Origin: an uncultured Bacteroidales bacterium | GTDB lineage: Bacteria; Bacteroidota; Bacteroidia; Bacteroidales; Bacteroidaceae | Direction: 5' to 3' | NCBI GenBank assembly: GCA_937876995.1 | Contig: CALEFD010000032.1 | Span: 1-34,206, forward strand | Length of the DNA: 34,206 bases | Part shown: piece by piece, positions 6,863 through 14,736 of the stretch | Position numbering within the stretch: the stretch's first letter is position 1 | Layout: the number at the start of each line of letters is the position of its first letter | Program-made: the position numbers and the translations under genes | The notes under the pieces: generated by a model | What the model saw: only the letters and a program-made list of their open reading frames with translations | The model's database searches: none | What the model was told of the DNA's origin: nothing

Positions 6863-8140
6863 TTAAGAATTGATTCTTATGTTTACTGCATTTTTGTGTG
6901 CATCCAGACTTTCGCCTGCTGCCATTATCTCTATAGTGGGACCAAGATTATTCAGTCCGTCTTTAGTTAGTTCCTGGAATGTTATTTTTCTTAAGAAACT
7001 ATCCAGGTTAACTCCCGAATATGCTTTTGCATAACCACTTGTAGGCAGTGTGTGATTTGTTCCGGATGCATAATCGCCTGCGCTTTCCGGTGAATAGGCA
7101 CCAAGGAATACCGACCCTGCATTAACAATCTGTTCTGCCAATTCAAGATAGTTGTCAGTCTGAATAATGAGATGTTCAGGCGCATACAGATTTGTCATTC
7201 TGATTATCTCACTATCGTCTTTAAGCAGAATGAGATGGCTGTGTTCCAGTGATTTTGCTGTTATCTCTTTTCTTGGTAGTTTATTTAGTTGTATCTCTAC
7301 CTCTTTTTCAATTTTTTCTATAAGTTCTGCCGATGTGGTTAGTAGAATAGATTGGCTATCCATTCCATGTTCGGCTTGTGAAAGCAGATCTGCAGCTATG
7401 TATGCAGGGTTTGCATTAGCATCGGCTATAACCTCTACTTCTGATGGACCGGCAGGCATATCTATAGCAACGTCTTTAAGTGATACAATCTGTTTTGCTG
7501 CTGTTACATACGGATTACCGGGACCAAATATTTTTGAAACCTTTGGAACACTCTCTGTACCGTATGCCATTGCAGCTATAGCCTGAGAACCTCCAAGTTT
7601 GAAGAATCTGTTTACTCCCGCAACTTGTGCAGCATAGAGTATGGCAGGGTTTATATTTCCGTTTTTGTCTGGTGGAGTACAGAGTACTATCTCTGAACAA
7701 CCGGCTATTCTTGCAGGAATTGCAAGCATAAGTACGGTAGAAAAGAGTGGGGCACTACCTCCCGGAATGTATAATCCAACACTGGTAATAGGTACAGCCT
7801 TCTGCCAACAGGTTACACCCGGAGTAGTTTCAATCTTTTTGAATTCCTGTTTTTGAGCGGAATGAAACTTCTCTATGTTTTTTGCGGCAGTTTGTATGGC
7901 TGTTTTAAGCTCTTCTGATACTGATTGCGCCGCTTCAGCTAACTCTTTTCCCGATACAGCTAAAGTTTGTAACTCAATCTTATCGAACATCTTTTCGTAT
8001 TCAAAAAGTGCCTTATCGCCTTCTTCTCTTACTCTGTCCAAAATGGCTTGTACATTATCGTATAAACCCGAAACATTGAGTGCCGGACGTTGTAGAATCT
8101 CTTTCCAAATTTCCTCTTTGGGATATCTGTCAATTATCAT
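6863..8140 (-). CDS. hisD: Histidinol dehydrogenase
   Basis: A 425-residue NAD-dependent zinc enzyme that oxidises histidinol to histidine in two steps, the last reactions of the pathway. Motifs: GLYIPGG (122-128), FGPGNPYVTAAK (205-216), DMPAGPSEV (227-235), the zinc ligands in SQAEHG (Gln255, His258), the catalytic YAPEHL pair (Glu322-His323), and SAGDYASGTNHTLPT for the third zinc ligand and NAD binding. It overlaps hisG by 4 bases (ATGA at 8137-8140). Confidence 0.97.
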   Translation of the reverse strand: MIIDRYPKEEIWKEILQRPALNVSGLYDNVQAILDRVREEGDKALFEYEKMFDKIELQTLAVSGKELAEAAQSVSEELKTAIQTAAKNIEKFHSAQKQEFKKIETTPGVTCWQKAVPITSVGLYIPGGSAPLFSTVLMLAIPARIAGCSEIVLCTPPDKNGNINPAILYAAQVAGVNRFFKLGGSQAIAAMAYGTESVPKVSKIFGPGNPYVTAAKQIVSLKDVAIDMPAGPSEVEVIADANANPAYIAADLLSQAEHGMDSQSILLTTSAELIEKIEKEVEIQLNKLPRKEITAKSLEHSHLILLKDDSEIIRMTNLYAPEHLIIQTDNYLELAEQIVNAGSVFLGAYSPESAGDYASGTNHTLPTSGYAKAYSGVNLDSFLRKITFQELTKDGLNNLGPTIEIMAAGESLDAHKNAVNIRINS

Positions 8141-8988
8141 AATATCATCTTTTCAATAGGTAGCACAAGAATACCTTCTGCACCAAACGATTTAAGTTTG
8201 CCAATTATCTCCCAGAAACGTTTTTCGTCTAATACGGTGTGTACGGAACTCCAATCGCCTTGAGCAAGTGGCATTACTGTAGGACTGTTTATGCCCGGTA
8301 ATACGCTTATTACATCCTGCAGACAATTGTTTGGCACATTCATCATTACGTATTTCTTGTTCTCGGCAGCTTTTACAGCATCAAAACGGAATAGGAGTTC
8401 CTCCAAAATAGCTTTTTTGTCTTCGCTAAGTTCTTTGTTACCTATTAGTAATGCTTCTGATTGCATTACAACTTCCACCTCTCTTAAATTGTTACTGATA
8501 AGTGTAGAACCAGAACTTACTATATCAAAAATAGCATCTGCCAAACCAATACCGGGAGCAATTTCTACAGAACCGGCTATAACGTGTGCCTCTGCATCAA
8601 CCCCATTTTTAGCGAAGAAAGATTTAAGAATGTGTGGATATGATGTTGCTATTTTTTTGCCTTTGAACCACTCTATACCGGTGTAGTCAGCAGCATTTGG
8701 AATAGCTAATGATAAGCGGCATTTGCTAAATCCCAGACGTTTAATTATATCGGCATTTTCAGCTCTCTCTACAAATTCATTTTCACCAACAATACCTATA
8801 TCGGCAACGCCACGTGCTACAGTCTGTGGTATGTCATCATCTCTTAAAAATAGGACTTCAATAGGGAAATTGGCTGATTGAGCCAAAAGTGTTCTCTTTG
8901 ACAAACTTAGTTTAATACCTGATTCTTGTAACAAGGACATTGTCTCTTCGTAAAGGCGTCCTTTTGATTGTACTGCAATTCTTAACAT
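8137..8988 (-). CDS. hisG: ATP phosphoribosyltransferase, long form
   Basis: A 283-residue enzyme of the long HisG class (catalytic domain plus a C-terminal ACT-like regulatory domain from about residue 210), so it needs no HisZ. It couples ATP and PRPP in the first, committed and normally histidine-inhibited step. Motifs: IAVQSKGRLYEE near the start, DIGIVGENEF (about 73-82), and the PRPP loop DIVSSGSTL (about 159-167). It is the first gene of hisGDCB. The ATG lies 34 bases after an attenuator terminator, so expression is probably controlled by histidyl-tRNA charging. Confidence 0.96.
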   Translation of the reverse strand: MLRIAVQSKGRLYEETMSLLQESGIKLSLSKRTLLAQSANFPIEVLFLRDDDIPQTVARGVADIGIVGENEFVERAENADIIKRLGFSKCRLSLAIPNAADYTGIEWFKGKKIATSYPHILKSFFAKNGVDAEAHVIAGSVEIAPGIGLADAIFDIVSSGSTLISNNLREVEVVMQSEALLIGNKELSEDKKAILEELLFRFDAVKAAENKKYVMMNVPNNCLQDVISVLPGINSPTVMPLAQGDWSSVHTVLDEKRFWEIIGKLKSFGAEGILVLPIEKMIL

Positions 8989-9021
8989 TTTATTATTGTT
9001 TTTTTATTATTCCTTATATAT

Positions 9022-9053
9022 AAAAACAGGCTCACCGTAGTATCGGCAAGCCT
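9022..9053 (-). terminator. his attenuator terminator (3:4 hairpin)
   Basis: On the minus strand AGGCTTGCCG (9053-9044) pairs with CGGTGAGCCT (9037-9028) in a 10-bp stem with two G-U pairs and a 6-base loop. It is followed by GTTTTTATATA. It lies between the leader peptide and hisG. Its 5' arm is also the partner of the antiterminator arm at 9076-9087, so termination and antitermination exclude each other. Confidence 0.85.
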
Positions 9054-9087
9054 AATATATTTACACATGACCATCAGCCTACCGATA
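9041..9087 (-). promoter_or_regulatory. his antiterminator (2:3 pairing)
   Basis: On the minus strand TATCGGTAGGCT (9087-9076) can pair over 12 consecutive positions (three G-U) with GGCTTGCCGATA (9052-9041), which uses the terminator's 5' arm. A competing 1:2 pairing joins ACCATCA in the His codons (9110-9104) with TGATGGT (9076-9070) and would free the terminator when the ribosome does not stall. Confidence 0.75.
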
Positions 9088-9135
9088 TTATCCGCAGGTA
9101 TGATGATGGTGATATTTTGCTACTATTGAATTCAT
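9088..9135 (-). CDS. hisL: Histidine operon leader peptide (attenuator)
   Basis: A 15-codon ORF reading MNSIVAKYHHHHTCG then TAA, with four consecutive His codons (9111-9100). It starts about 20 bases after a promoter -7 box. Its length, the run of the end-product amino acid, and the following mutually exclusive hairpins match the attenuation design known for his operons of Proteobacteria. When charged tRNA-His is scarce, a ribosome stalled on the His codons would block arm 1, let 2:3 form, and allow read-through into hisG. I found no Shine-Dalgarno sequence, as usual for this group. The symbol is used by analogy with the enterobacterial leader. Confidence 0.85.
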   Translation of the reverse strand: MNSIVAKYHHHHTCG

Positions 9136-9155
9136 TTTGCTGAATTATTGTGATG

Positions 9156-9187
9156 CAAAGTTATTACCATATTTTTATAGTTGCAAG
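9156..9187 (-). promoter_or_regulatory. Predicted his operon promoter
   Basis: On the minus strand CTTG (9187-9184) is followed after 20 bases by TAACTTTG (9163-9156), an exact -7 box with normal Bacteroidetes spacing. Transcription would start a few bases downstream, giving a very short 5' UTR before the leader peptide ATG at 9135. Confidence 0.7.
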
Positions 9188-9304
9188 ATATTTCATCTGT
9201 TTTTTCAATATTATGCAGTATTTGGGGCTGTTTTGAAATAATTTGTAAATAATTATGCAGTTTTGGGAAATAATACTACCTTTACATTAGAAAACAGATA
9301 GTTT

Positions 9305-10057
9305 ATGAATGATATAAAGTTTTCTGGTCAGGAATTGACAGTGAAAAAAGTTATAGTATTGCTTTTAGTAGCTGCATTTGTTTTGGCTTTACTGTTTGTG
9401 CGCAGACCTGTCAAAACGGCAAATCTGCCTGAAGAAGTTGCTCAAACAGAGGACTATATCTATTTGTCACCATACGATTCTCTATTCAGAGAATGTGCTG
9501 ATTCTCTTTATGATTGGAAATTGTTGGCTGCCATAGCATACGTTGAGTCAAAGTTTGATACAACATCGGTTTCGCATAGAGGAGCAGTAGGGCTGATGCA
9601 GATAATGCCATCAACATATAAGTCTATGTTAAGAAGAATGGGATTATGCGATACAACTTTGGTTGACTCTCTCCATTTTAGTACAGAAATGAACATAAAA
9701 GCAGCTGTCTATTATATGCATAGTTTGAATGACCGTTTCTCTTTTATTAATGAAGAAGAGCGATTGAATTATGTGTTAGGTAGCTATAATGGTGGTTTAA
9801 ACCATATTTTCGATGCTATGCGTATAGCAAGAAAAAGAGGTGTAAACAGATATAATTGGAATTCTCTTTCGACAGTCTTGTCAAGAATGAACGAAGAGGA
9901 ATTTTATACAGATAGTGTATGTAAATTTGGTGAATTTGATGCAACCGAAACATTACATTATGTAAATAAGGTGCAAAGAAAATATCACGAATATGTTAGC
10001 AAAGACCTGTTGTACCGTGCTACAAACAGGCTTATTGAAAATCAGAAGATAGAATGA
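9305..10057 (+). CDS. Membrane-anchored lytic transglycosylase (SLT domain)
   Basis: A 250-residue protein with one N-terminal membrane helix (about 15-33) and a periplasmic Slt/MltF-like lysozyme-fold domain (about 58-200). The catalytic glutamate is Glu81 in AIAYVESKFD, followed by GAVGLMQIMPST (93-104) and VLGSYNGGLNHI (about 158-169), the standard family motifs. It would cleave peptidoglycan between MurNAc and GlcNAc to give 1,6-anhydro ends. There is no amino-acid-binding domain as in MltF, so it is a minimal form. Its stop overlaps the start of the next gene (ATGA, 10054-10057), which suggests coupled expression with the FGGY kinase-like protein. Confidence 0.88.
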   Translation: MNDIKFSGQELTVKKVIVLLLVAAFVLALLFVRRPVKTANLPEEVAQTEDYIYLSPYDSLFRECADSLYDWKLLAAIAYVESKFDTTSVSHRGAVGLMQIMPSTYKSMLRRMGLCDTTLVDSLHFSTEMNIKAAVYYMHSLNDRFSFINEEERLNYVLGSYNGGLNHIFDAMRIARKRGVNRYNWNSLSTVLSRMNEEEFYTDSVCKFGEFDATETLHYVNKVQRKYHEYVSKDLLYRATNRLIENQKIE

Positions 10058-11535
10058 GATATATAATAACCATAGATCAAAGAACATCTTCATCTAAAGC
10101 ATTGCTGTTTGATGAAGATTTTAATCTTGTAGATAGAAAGATTGTTCCGCATAAAAAGTACCATCCAAAAGATGGTTGGGCAGAAGTTGATGCGGAAGAG
10201 ATATATAATAACGTGTTACTTGCTGTTTCTCAATTAGATATTCCTGCTGATGCAGAACTTTCAGTTTCTTTAGTAAATCAGCGAGAAACCAGTATTATTT
10301 GGGATAAGAATACAGGTAAGCCTGTTTATCGTGCTGTTTTATGGCAGTGTCATAGGGGAAGGAAGTACTGTGATGAACTGATAGAACAGGGTTATGAAAC
10401 CAAGATAAAGGAATCTACCGGACTATTTCTTGATCCGTATTTTTCTGCTAGTAGTGTAAGATGGGTATTGGATAATGTGGAAAGTGTTCGTGAACGTGCA
10501 GAAAACGGAAACCTGTTGTTTGGAACAATGGATACCTGGTTAATCTGGAAACTGACAAAAGGCAAAGTACATGCTACCGACTATACCAATGCTTCCAGAA
10601 CAATGCTATTCAATATAACAGACCTGGAATGGGATGCAGATTTGCTGAAATTGTTCACTATACCACCTGCAATGATGCCGGAGGCAAAACCTTCCGATAG
10701 TATTTTTGGAAGTACCGATTTTGACGGATTTCTAAAGGCACCTGTAAAGATAGCCGGTGTGGCCGGTAATTCACACGGTGCATTAATAGGACAGGGATGT
10801 CTTGACAGTGGCATGGGAAAAACTACATACGGAACGGGATCTTCTGTTATGTTTAATATAGGTGAACAACCTGTTCAGGCTCCAAATGGAATGGTTTGTT
10901 CAGTAGGTTATTCGTTATTCGATAAAACCTATTATGTGCTTGAAGGTCATTCACACGCATCGGGTGTAACTATTGACTGGTTAATAGACAATATGCATCT
11001 GGCGGCTGATAAGAGCGAATTGAATGAGTTAGCGAAAAATGCAGAAAACAATGGCGGTGTATATTTTGTACCGGCTTTTTCTGGCTTGGGCTCTCCTTGG
11101 TGGTTGTCCGACGCCAAGGCTATGATTACCGGATTAACTCTTTCTACTAAACGTGAACATATAGTAAGAGCTGCATTTGAATCGGTTGCGTATCAGGTGA
11201 CTGATGTTGTGGAATTGGTTTCAAGAAATTTGGATACACCATTAAATGTTCTTTGTGTGGATGGTGATGCTGCAAGAACAGATTTCTTAATTCAGTTTCA
11301 AGCAGATATGTTGGGATTTCCGGTAAGACGACTCTCTTTGGAAGAGGCTTCCGGTTTGGGTTCTGCTATCCTGAACTGCTGCGCTTTAGGTGTGTTTACA
11401 ACTATAGAGCAGGTGAAAAATATTAGAACCAACAGACAGGTGTTTAATCCGGTAATGAAACCGGAAGAGAGAAATGTCTATCATCAAGGATGGTTGCATA
11501 GTGTTCACACACTAATTCTTGGCACAAAACGATAG
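10054..11535 (+). CDS. Glycerol-kinase-like FGGY protein with altered active site
   Basis: A 493-residue protein that aligns by eye along its whole length with GlpK, e.g. NQRETSIIW, LLFGTMDTWLIWKLT, DYTNASRTMLFNI and VPAFSGLGSPWW. Glycerol-contact residues Arg77, Glu78, Trp97 and Tyr129 are present. However, the catalytic base Asp of GAGDQQ-type motifs is Asn239 (AGNSHGAL), the next Gln is Ser240, the phosphate loop DQGT is DQRT (Arg10), and VDGGA is VDGDA. It may phosphorylate another polyol or sugar, or have lost kinase activity. It is coupled to a lytic transglycosylase and ends 3 bases before the convergent smpB stop. I give no gene symbol because true glycerol kinase activity is doubtful. 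Confidence 0.85.
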   Translation: MRYIITIDQRTSSSKALLFDEDFNLVDRKIVPHKKYHPKDGWAEVDAEEIYNNVLLAVSQLDIPADAELSVSLVNQRETSIIWDKNTGKPVYRAVLWQCHRGRKYCDELIEQGYETKIKESTGLFLDPYFSASSVRWVLDNVESVRERAENGNLLFGTMDTWLIWKLTKGKVHATDYTNASRTMLFNITDLEWDADLLKLFTIPPAMMPEAKPSDSIFGSTDFDGFLKAPVKIAGVAGNSHGALIGQGCLDSGMGKTTYGTGSSVMFNIGEQPVQAPNGMVCSVGYSLFDKTYYVLEGHSHASGVTIDWLIDNMHLAADKSELNELAKNAENNGGVYFVPAFSGLGSPWWLSDAKAMITGLTLSTKREHIVRAAFESVAYQVTDVVELVSRNLDTPLNVLCVDGDAARTDFLIQFQADMLGFPVRRLSLEEASGLGSAILNCCALGVFTTIEQVKNIRTNRQVFNPVMKPEERNVYHQGWLHSVHTLILGTKR

Positions 11536-11538
11536 ATT

Positions 11539-12003
11539 TTATCCTATCTTAAACATACGTGCCATTTCGCGTTTGTCTTCGTTCTCTTTAATAGATTGGC
11601 GCTTGTCATATTGGTGTTTACCTTTGGCAAGTGCTATAACCAACTTTGCTAAACCTTTCTCGTTTATGAATAGGCGAGTGGGGACAATTGTAAATCCGGG
11701 ATTTTTTGTTTCGGCAGCCAATTTTCTCAACTCTTTTTTGGTGAGCAGTAATTTACGCTCTCTTTTTGCGTTGTGGTTGTTATAAGAACCGTAGAAATAC
11801 TCTGCTATGTGCATGTTTTTTACCCATAGCTCTTTACCAATAAAATAGCAATAGGTATCAACCAGACTTACTTTTGATTCTCTGATAGATTTTATTTCAG
11901 TACCGGTCAATACTATGCCGGCACTGAAAGTTTCTATTATTTCGTAATCAAAAGTTGCCTTTTTGTTCTTTATGTTGACATTCGTCTGTTTGCGTATTGC
12001 CAT
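11539..12003 (-). CDS. smpB: SsrA (tmRNA)-binding protein SmpB
   Basis: A 154-residue RNA-binding protein that delivers tmRNA to stalled ribosomes in trans-translation. Motifs: NKKATFDYEIIETFSAGIVL near 14-33, GTEIKSIRESKVSL (34-50), NMHIAEY near 62-68, HNAKRERKLLL (77-87), and the basic C-terminal tail KGKHQYDKRQSIKENEDKRE that enters the mRNA channel. Length is normal for the family. It starts 12 bases after the NigD-like gene and is probably co-transcribed with it. The tmRNA gene itself is not in this window. Confidence 0.97.
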   Translation of the reverse strand: MAIRKQTNVNIKNKKATFDYEIIETFSAGIVLTGTEIKSIRESKVSLVDTYCYFIGKELWVKNMHIAEYFYGSYNNHNAKRERKLLLTKKELRKLAAETKNPGFTIVPTRLFINEKGLAKLVIALAKGKHQYDKRQSIKENEDKREMARMFKIG

Positions 12004-12015
12004 CTTTTTGTTATT

Positions 12016-12816
12016 TTAGAAATCAAATGGAATGCGAGTTTCTACTGCTCCACCTTTAACCCATGTGATAGTGTCTCTAAAGTGATACCAAACAGAATCG
12101 TGTGAGGTTACCTGGATATAAATGGAATCAAATTTTGCATTATCAAAATGATTGAAAATTGAATCTCTCCAAATCTGTTCTTCTTCTGAGAATGTGGCAT
12201 CTCTAAGAGATGACATATCACAACTGATAAGTGATGCGTATTCGTAGTTATTTTCTCTATCGTTGCCAGGTACATTTGCAGATAGTTGTAATATAAGCGT
12301 ATCTGATTTGAAATCAATTGGATACAGGTGGTACTTGACGTTTTTTGTTTCACTTTGTGCCGGATTGGCGACCGGTAGTATATTTATGAAATGACCATTT
12401 GACCATATGTCCGGATACCTAAAACGATTGTCTAATTGCCAAAGGGCAAAGCGGAAATAGTGATTTAAAGTATCAGATGGTGCTACTGAATCAATTTTGG
12501 TAATATTAACCTTCTCCATGCTGTTTATGTGGAATTTGCCAACATTGCCAATTGCACTTAATGTCATATTTGCAATTACTCTATCTCCGTTTTGCACATT
12601 ATATTTTGTTAAATCGCTGGAAGATTTAAAATTGTCAAATACTATTTTCTCTCCAGTGTAGTCTATAGAGAACTCTGCGTTGTTGTCTTTAACTACCACA
12701 GTTCCTATTCTGTTAAACTTCTCCATATATGTAGAAGGTTCCAGGGGTTCGCAAGAAACCATAGTAAATAAAATGGTTCCTATACCAATCATTGTCTTTA
12801 AAAAATGTCTCTTCAT
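12016..12816 (-). CDS. NigD-like lipoprotein
   Basis: A 266-residue exported lipoprotein: the signal ends in the lipobox FTMVSC (Cys22). The next part (about 35-110, with RIGTVVVKDNN, VQNGDRVIANMTL, KVNITKI) resembles the N-terminal OB-like domain of the NigD family of Bacteroidales, and the rest looks like its C-terminal beta-sandwich (HYFRFALWQLDNRF, HLYPIDF). The biochemical role of this family is not known to me. I chose the ATG at 12816 because a TTG at 12852 would add 12 residues before a normal signal peptide. The -7 box TACCTTTG (12857-12850) is upstream. smpB follows in the same direction. Confidence 0.7.
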   Translation of the reverse strand: MKRHFLKTMIGIGTILFTMVSCEPLEPSTYMEKFNRIGTVVVKDNNAEFSIDYTGEKIVFDNFKSSSDLTKYNVQNGDRVIANMTLSAIGNVGKFHINSMEKVNITKIDSVAPSDTLNHYFRFALWQLDNRFRYPDIWSNGHFINILPVANPAQSETKNVKYHLYPIDFKSDTLILQLSANVPGNDRENNYEYASLISCDMSSLRDATFSEEEQIWRDSIFNHFDNAKFDSIYIQVTSHDSVWYHFRDTITWVKGGAVETRIPFDF

Positions 12817-12849
12817 ACTTCTTAAAATCTTTCGTGTTATTTTATGGCG

Positions 12850-12857
12850 CAAAGGTA
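12850..12857 (-). promoter_or_regulatory. Predicted -7 box of the nigD-like/smpB operon
   Basis: TACCTTTG on the minus strand is an exact TAnnTTTG match 33 bases upstream of the ATG at 12816. No clear -33 element is seen at the right distance. It lies back to back with the divergent -7 box at 12881-12888. Confidence 0.45.
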
Positions 12858-12880
12858 ATACAAATAGCGAGAAAATTCAG

Positions 12881-12888
12881 TAACTTTG
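12881..12888 (+). promoter_or_regulatory. Predicted -7 box of the NifU-like/GGGtGRT operon
   Basis: TAACTTTG is an exact TAnnTTTG match, 43 bases upstream of the ATG at 12932. The -33 region is A-rich without a clear TTG. Confidence 0.45.
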
Positions 12889-12931
12889 CAAACGATAACA
12901 GAAATAGTTTTTTATAAACATAATTTGTTCT

Positions 12932-13633
12932 ATGATTTATTCTCACGAAGTTGAACACATGTGCGTGGTTCAGAAAGGACCAAAGCATGGACCTGCTCCA
13001 ATTCCGGAGGAAGGTAAGTGGGTGAAAGCCAAAGAGATTAAGGATATCTCAGGTATGACTCACGGTATTGGTTGGTGTGCTCCTCAGCAGGGAGCTTGTA
13101 AACTGTCTTTAAATGTTAAAGATGGTGTAATTGAAGAGGCTCTGATTGAGACTATCGGTTGTTCCGGTATGACTCACTCTGCAGCTATGGCTGCCGAAAT
13201 TCTTCAGGGTAAGACTCTTTTGGAAGCTCTTAATACTGACCTTGTTTGCGATGCTATCAATACTGCAATGCGTGAACTCTTCTTGCAGATTGTTTACGGA
13301 CGTACACAGAGCGCTTTTTCAGAAGGTGGTCTTGTAATCGGTGCCGGTCTGGAAGATCTTGGTAAGGGCCTCCGCAGTCAGGTAGGTACTATGTACGGTA
13401 CAAAGGCTAAGGGTGTTCGTTATCTTGAAATGGCTGAAGGTTATGTTAACCGTATCGCTCTTGACAAAGATGATCAGGTTTGCGGTTATGAGTTTATTAA
13501 CCTCGGTAAATTTATGGATGAGATTAAGAAAGGAACTGACGCTAACGAAGCTTTGAAGAAGGTAACTTCTACATACGGTCGTTTCACAGAAGAGGCTGGC
13601 GCAGTTAAATTTATTGACCCACGTAACGAATAA
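12932..13633 (+). CDS. NifU-like iron-sulfur scaffold family protein, partner of GGGtGRT protein
   Basis: A 233-residue protein. Residues about 40-115 resemble the NifU/IscU N-terminal fold, with cysteines in GWCAPQQGACKL, ETIGCSGMTHSAAMAAEI and LVCDAINTAM, i.e. three well-spaced Cys that could hold an iron-sulfur cluster. The rest (EGGLVIGAGLEDLGKGLRSQ, GTKAKGVRYLEMAEGYV) is not part of ordinary IscU. It is followed after 12 bases by the GGGtGRT protein gene; I recall this pair occurring together in anaerobes, with no established function. Codon use (many GGT, CGT, AAC, ATC) differs from neighbours and suggests high expression. An apparent Shine-Dalgarno is absent. Confidence 0.85.
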   Translation: MIYSHEVEHMCVVQKGPKHGPAPIPEEGKWVKAKEIKDISGMTHGIGWCAPQQGACKLSLNVKDGVIEEALIETIGCSGMTHSAAMAAEILQGKTLLEALNTDLVCDAINTAMRELFLQIVYGRTQSAFSEGGLVIGAGLEDLGKGLRSQVGTMYGTKAKGVRYLEMAEGYVNRIALDKDDQVCGYEFINLGKFMDEIKKGTDANEALKKVTSTYGRFTEEAGAVKFIDPRNE

Positions 13634-13645
13634 GGAGACACAACT

Positions 13646-14668
13646 ATGATTAGAGAAGTTAAATTCGAATCACAGGATCGTCGTATGAAGCAGATTCTTG
13701 CTGCTCTCAACGAACACGGAATCTCCTCAATTGAAGAGGCCAACCAGATTTGCGAAAAGTATGGTATCGATCCATATAAGGCTTGTGAAGAGACACAGCC
13801 AATTTGTTTTGAAAATGCTAAGTGGGCTTACGTAGTAGGTTGCGCTATTGCATTGGTAGAAGGTGAAAAGACTGGCGACAAGAGCGCTGTTAAGGCTGCC
13901 GAAAATATCGGTATAGGTTTGCAGGCTTTCTGTATTCCTGGTTCAGTTGCTGATGACCGCAAGGTAGGTCTTGGTCACGGTAACTTGGCAGCTCGTCTGC
14001 TTAGCGAAGAGACTCAGTGCTTTGCATTCCTGGCAGGTCACGAATCTTTTGCTGCTGCAGAAGGTGCTATCAAAATTGCTGCTAAAGCTGACAAAGTACG
14101 TCAGGTGCCTCTACGCGTTATCTTGAACGGTCTTGGAAAAGATGCTGCTCAGATTATCAGCCGTATCAATGGCTTTACATACGTTCAGACAGAGTTTGAT
14201 TACTATTCAGGTGAACTTAAAGAGGTTCAGAGAATTGCTTATAGCGATGGTCCTCGTGCAAAAGTGAACTGCTATGGTGCTGACGATGTTCGCGAAGGTG
14301 TAGCTGTTATGTGGAAGGAGGGTGTTGACGTATCTATCACAGGTAACTCAACAAACCCAACACGTTTCCAGCACCCTGTAGCCGGTACATATAAGAAAGA
14401 ACGTGTATTGGCTGGCAAACCTTACTTCTCAGTTGCTTCAGGTGGTGGTACAGGTCGTACATTGCACCCAGATAACATGGCTGCAGGTCCTGCATCATAC
14501 GGTATGACCGACACTATGGGTCGTATGCACTCTGACGCTCAGTTTGCAGGTTCATCTTCAGTTCCTGCTCACGTTGAGATGATGGGCTTCCTTGGTATTG
14601 GTAACAACCCAATGGTAGGTTGTTCAGTAGCTTGCGCTGTTGACGTAGCTCAGGCTTTGAATAAGTAA
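13646..14668 (+). CDS. GGGtGRT protein
   Basis: A 340-residue soluble protein named for its conserved motif, seen here as ASGGGTGRTLHPDNMAAGP near residues 268-286. The C-terminal part is rich in glycine and conserved polar residues (YGMTDTMGRMHSDAQFAGSS, GIGNNPMVGCSVACAVDVAQ). Cysteines near residues 34, 42, 48, 62 and the C-terminus could contact a metal or an iron-sulfur cluster delivered by the neighbour. The function is unknown to me. GGAG stands 9 bases before the ATG, a rare feature in this window that may aid strong translation. The operon ends at a strong terminator. Confidence 0.9.
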   Translation: MIREVKFESQDRRMKQILAALNEHGISSIEEANQICEKYGIDPYKACEETQPICFENAKWAYVVGCAIALVEGEKTGDKSAVKAAENIGIGLQAFCIPGSVADDRKVGLGHGNLAARLLSEETQCFAFLAGHESFAAAEGAIKIAAKADKVRQVPLRVILNGLGKDAAQIISRINGFTYVQTEFDYYSGELKEVQRIAYSDGPRAKVNCYGADDVREGVAVMWKEGVDVSITGNSTNPTRFQHPVAGTYKKERVLAGKPYFSVASGGGTGRTLHPDNMAAGPASYGMTDTMGRMHSDAQFAGSSSVPAHVEMMGFLGIGNNPMVGCSVACAVDVAQALNK

Positions 14669-14686
14669 TCAATAGGGCTTTAATAG

Positions 14687-14732
14687 AAAAATCTCCTCAT
14701 CTTTCTCTAACAAGATGAGGAGATTTCTTTTG
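14687..14732. terminator. Strong bidirectional terminator
   Basis: A perfect 15-bp stem (14689-14703 with 14712-14726, core ATCTCCTCATCTT) with an 8-base loop, flanked by A-rich and T-rich runs. It can end both the GGGtGRT operon and the convergent GH43 gene. Confidence 0.9.
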
Positions 14733-14736
14733 TTGT

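Noticed and set aside
9100..9111. Run of four His codons, as in an affinity tag or vector contamination
   Set aside because: The codons lie in a natural short leader ORF right upstream of hisG with matching terminator and antiterminator hairpins, and no vector-like sequence surrounds them.
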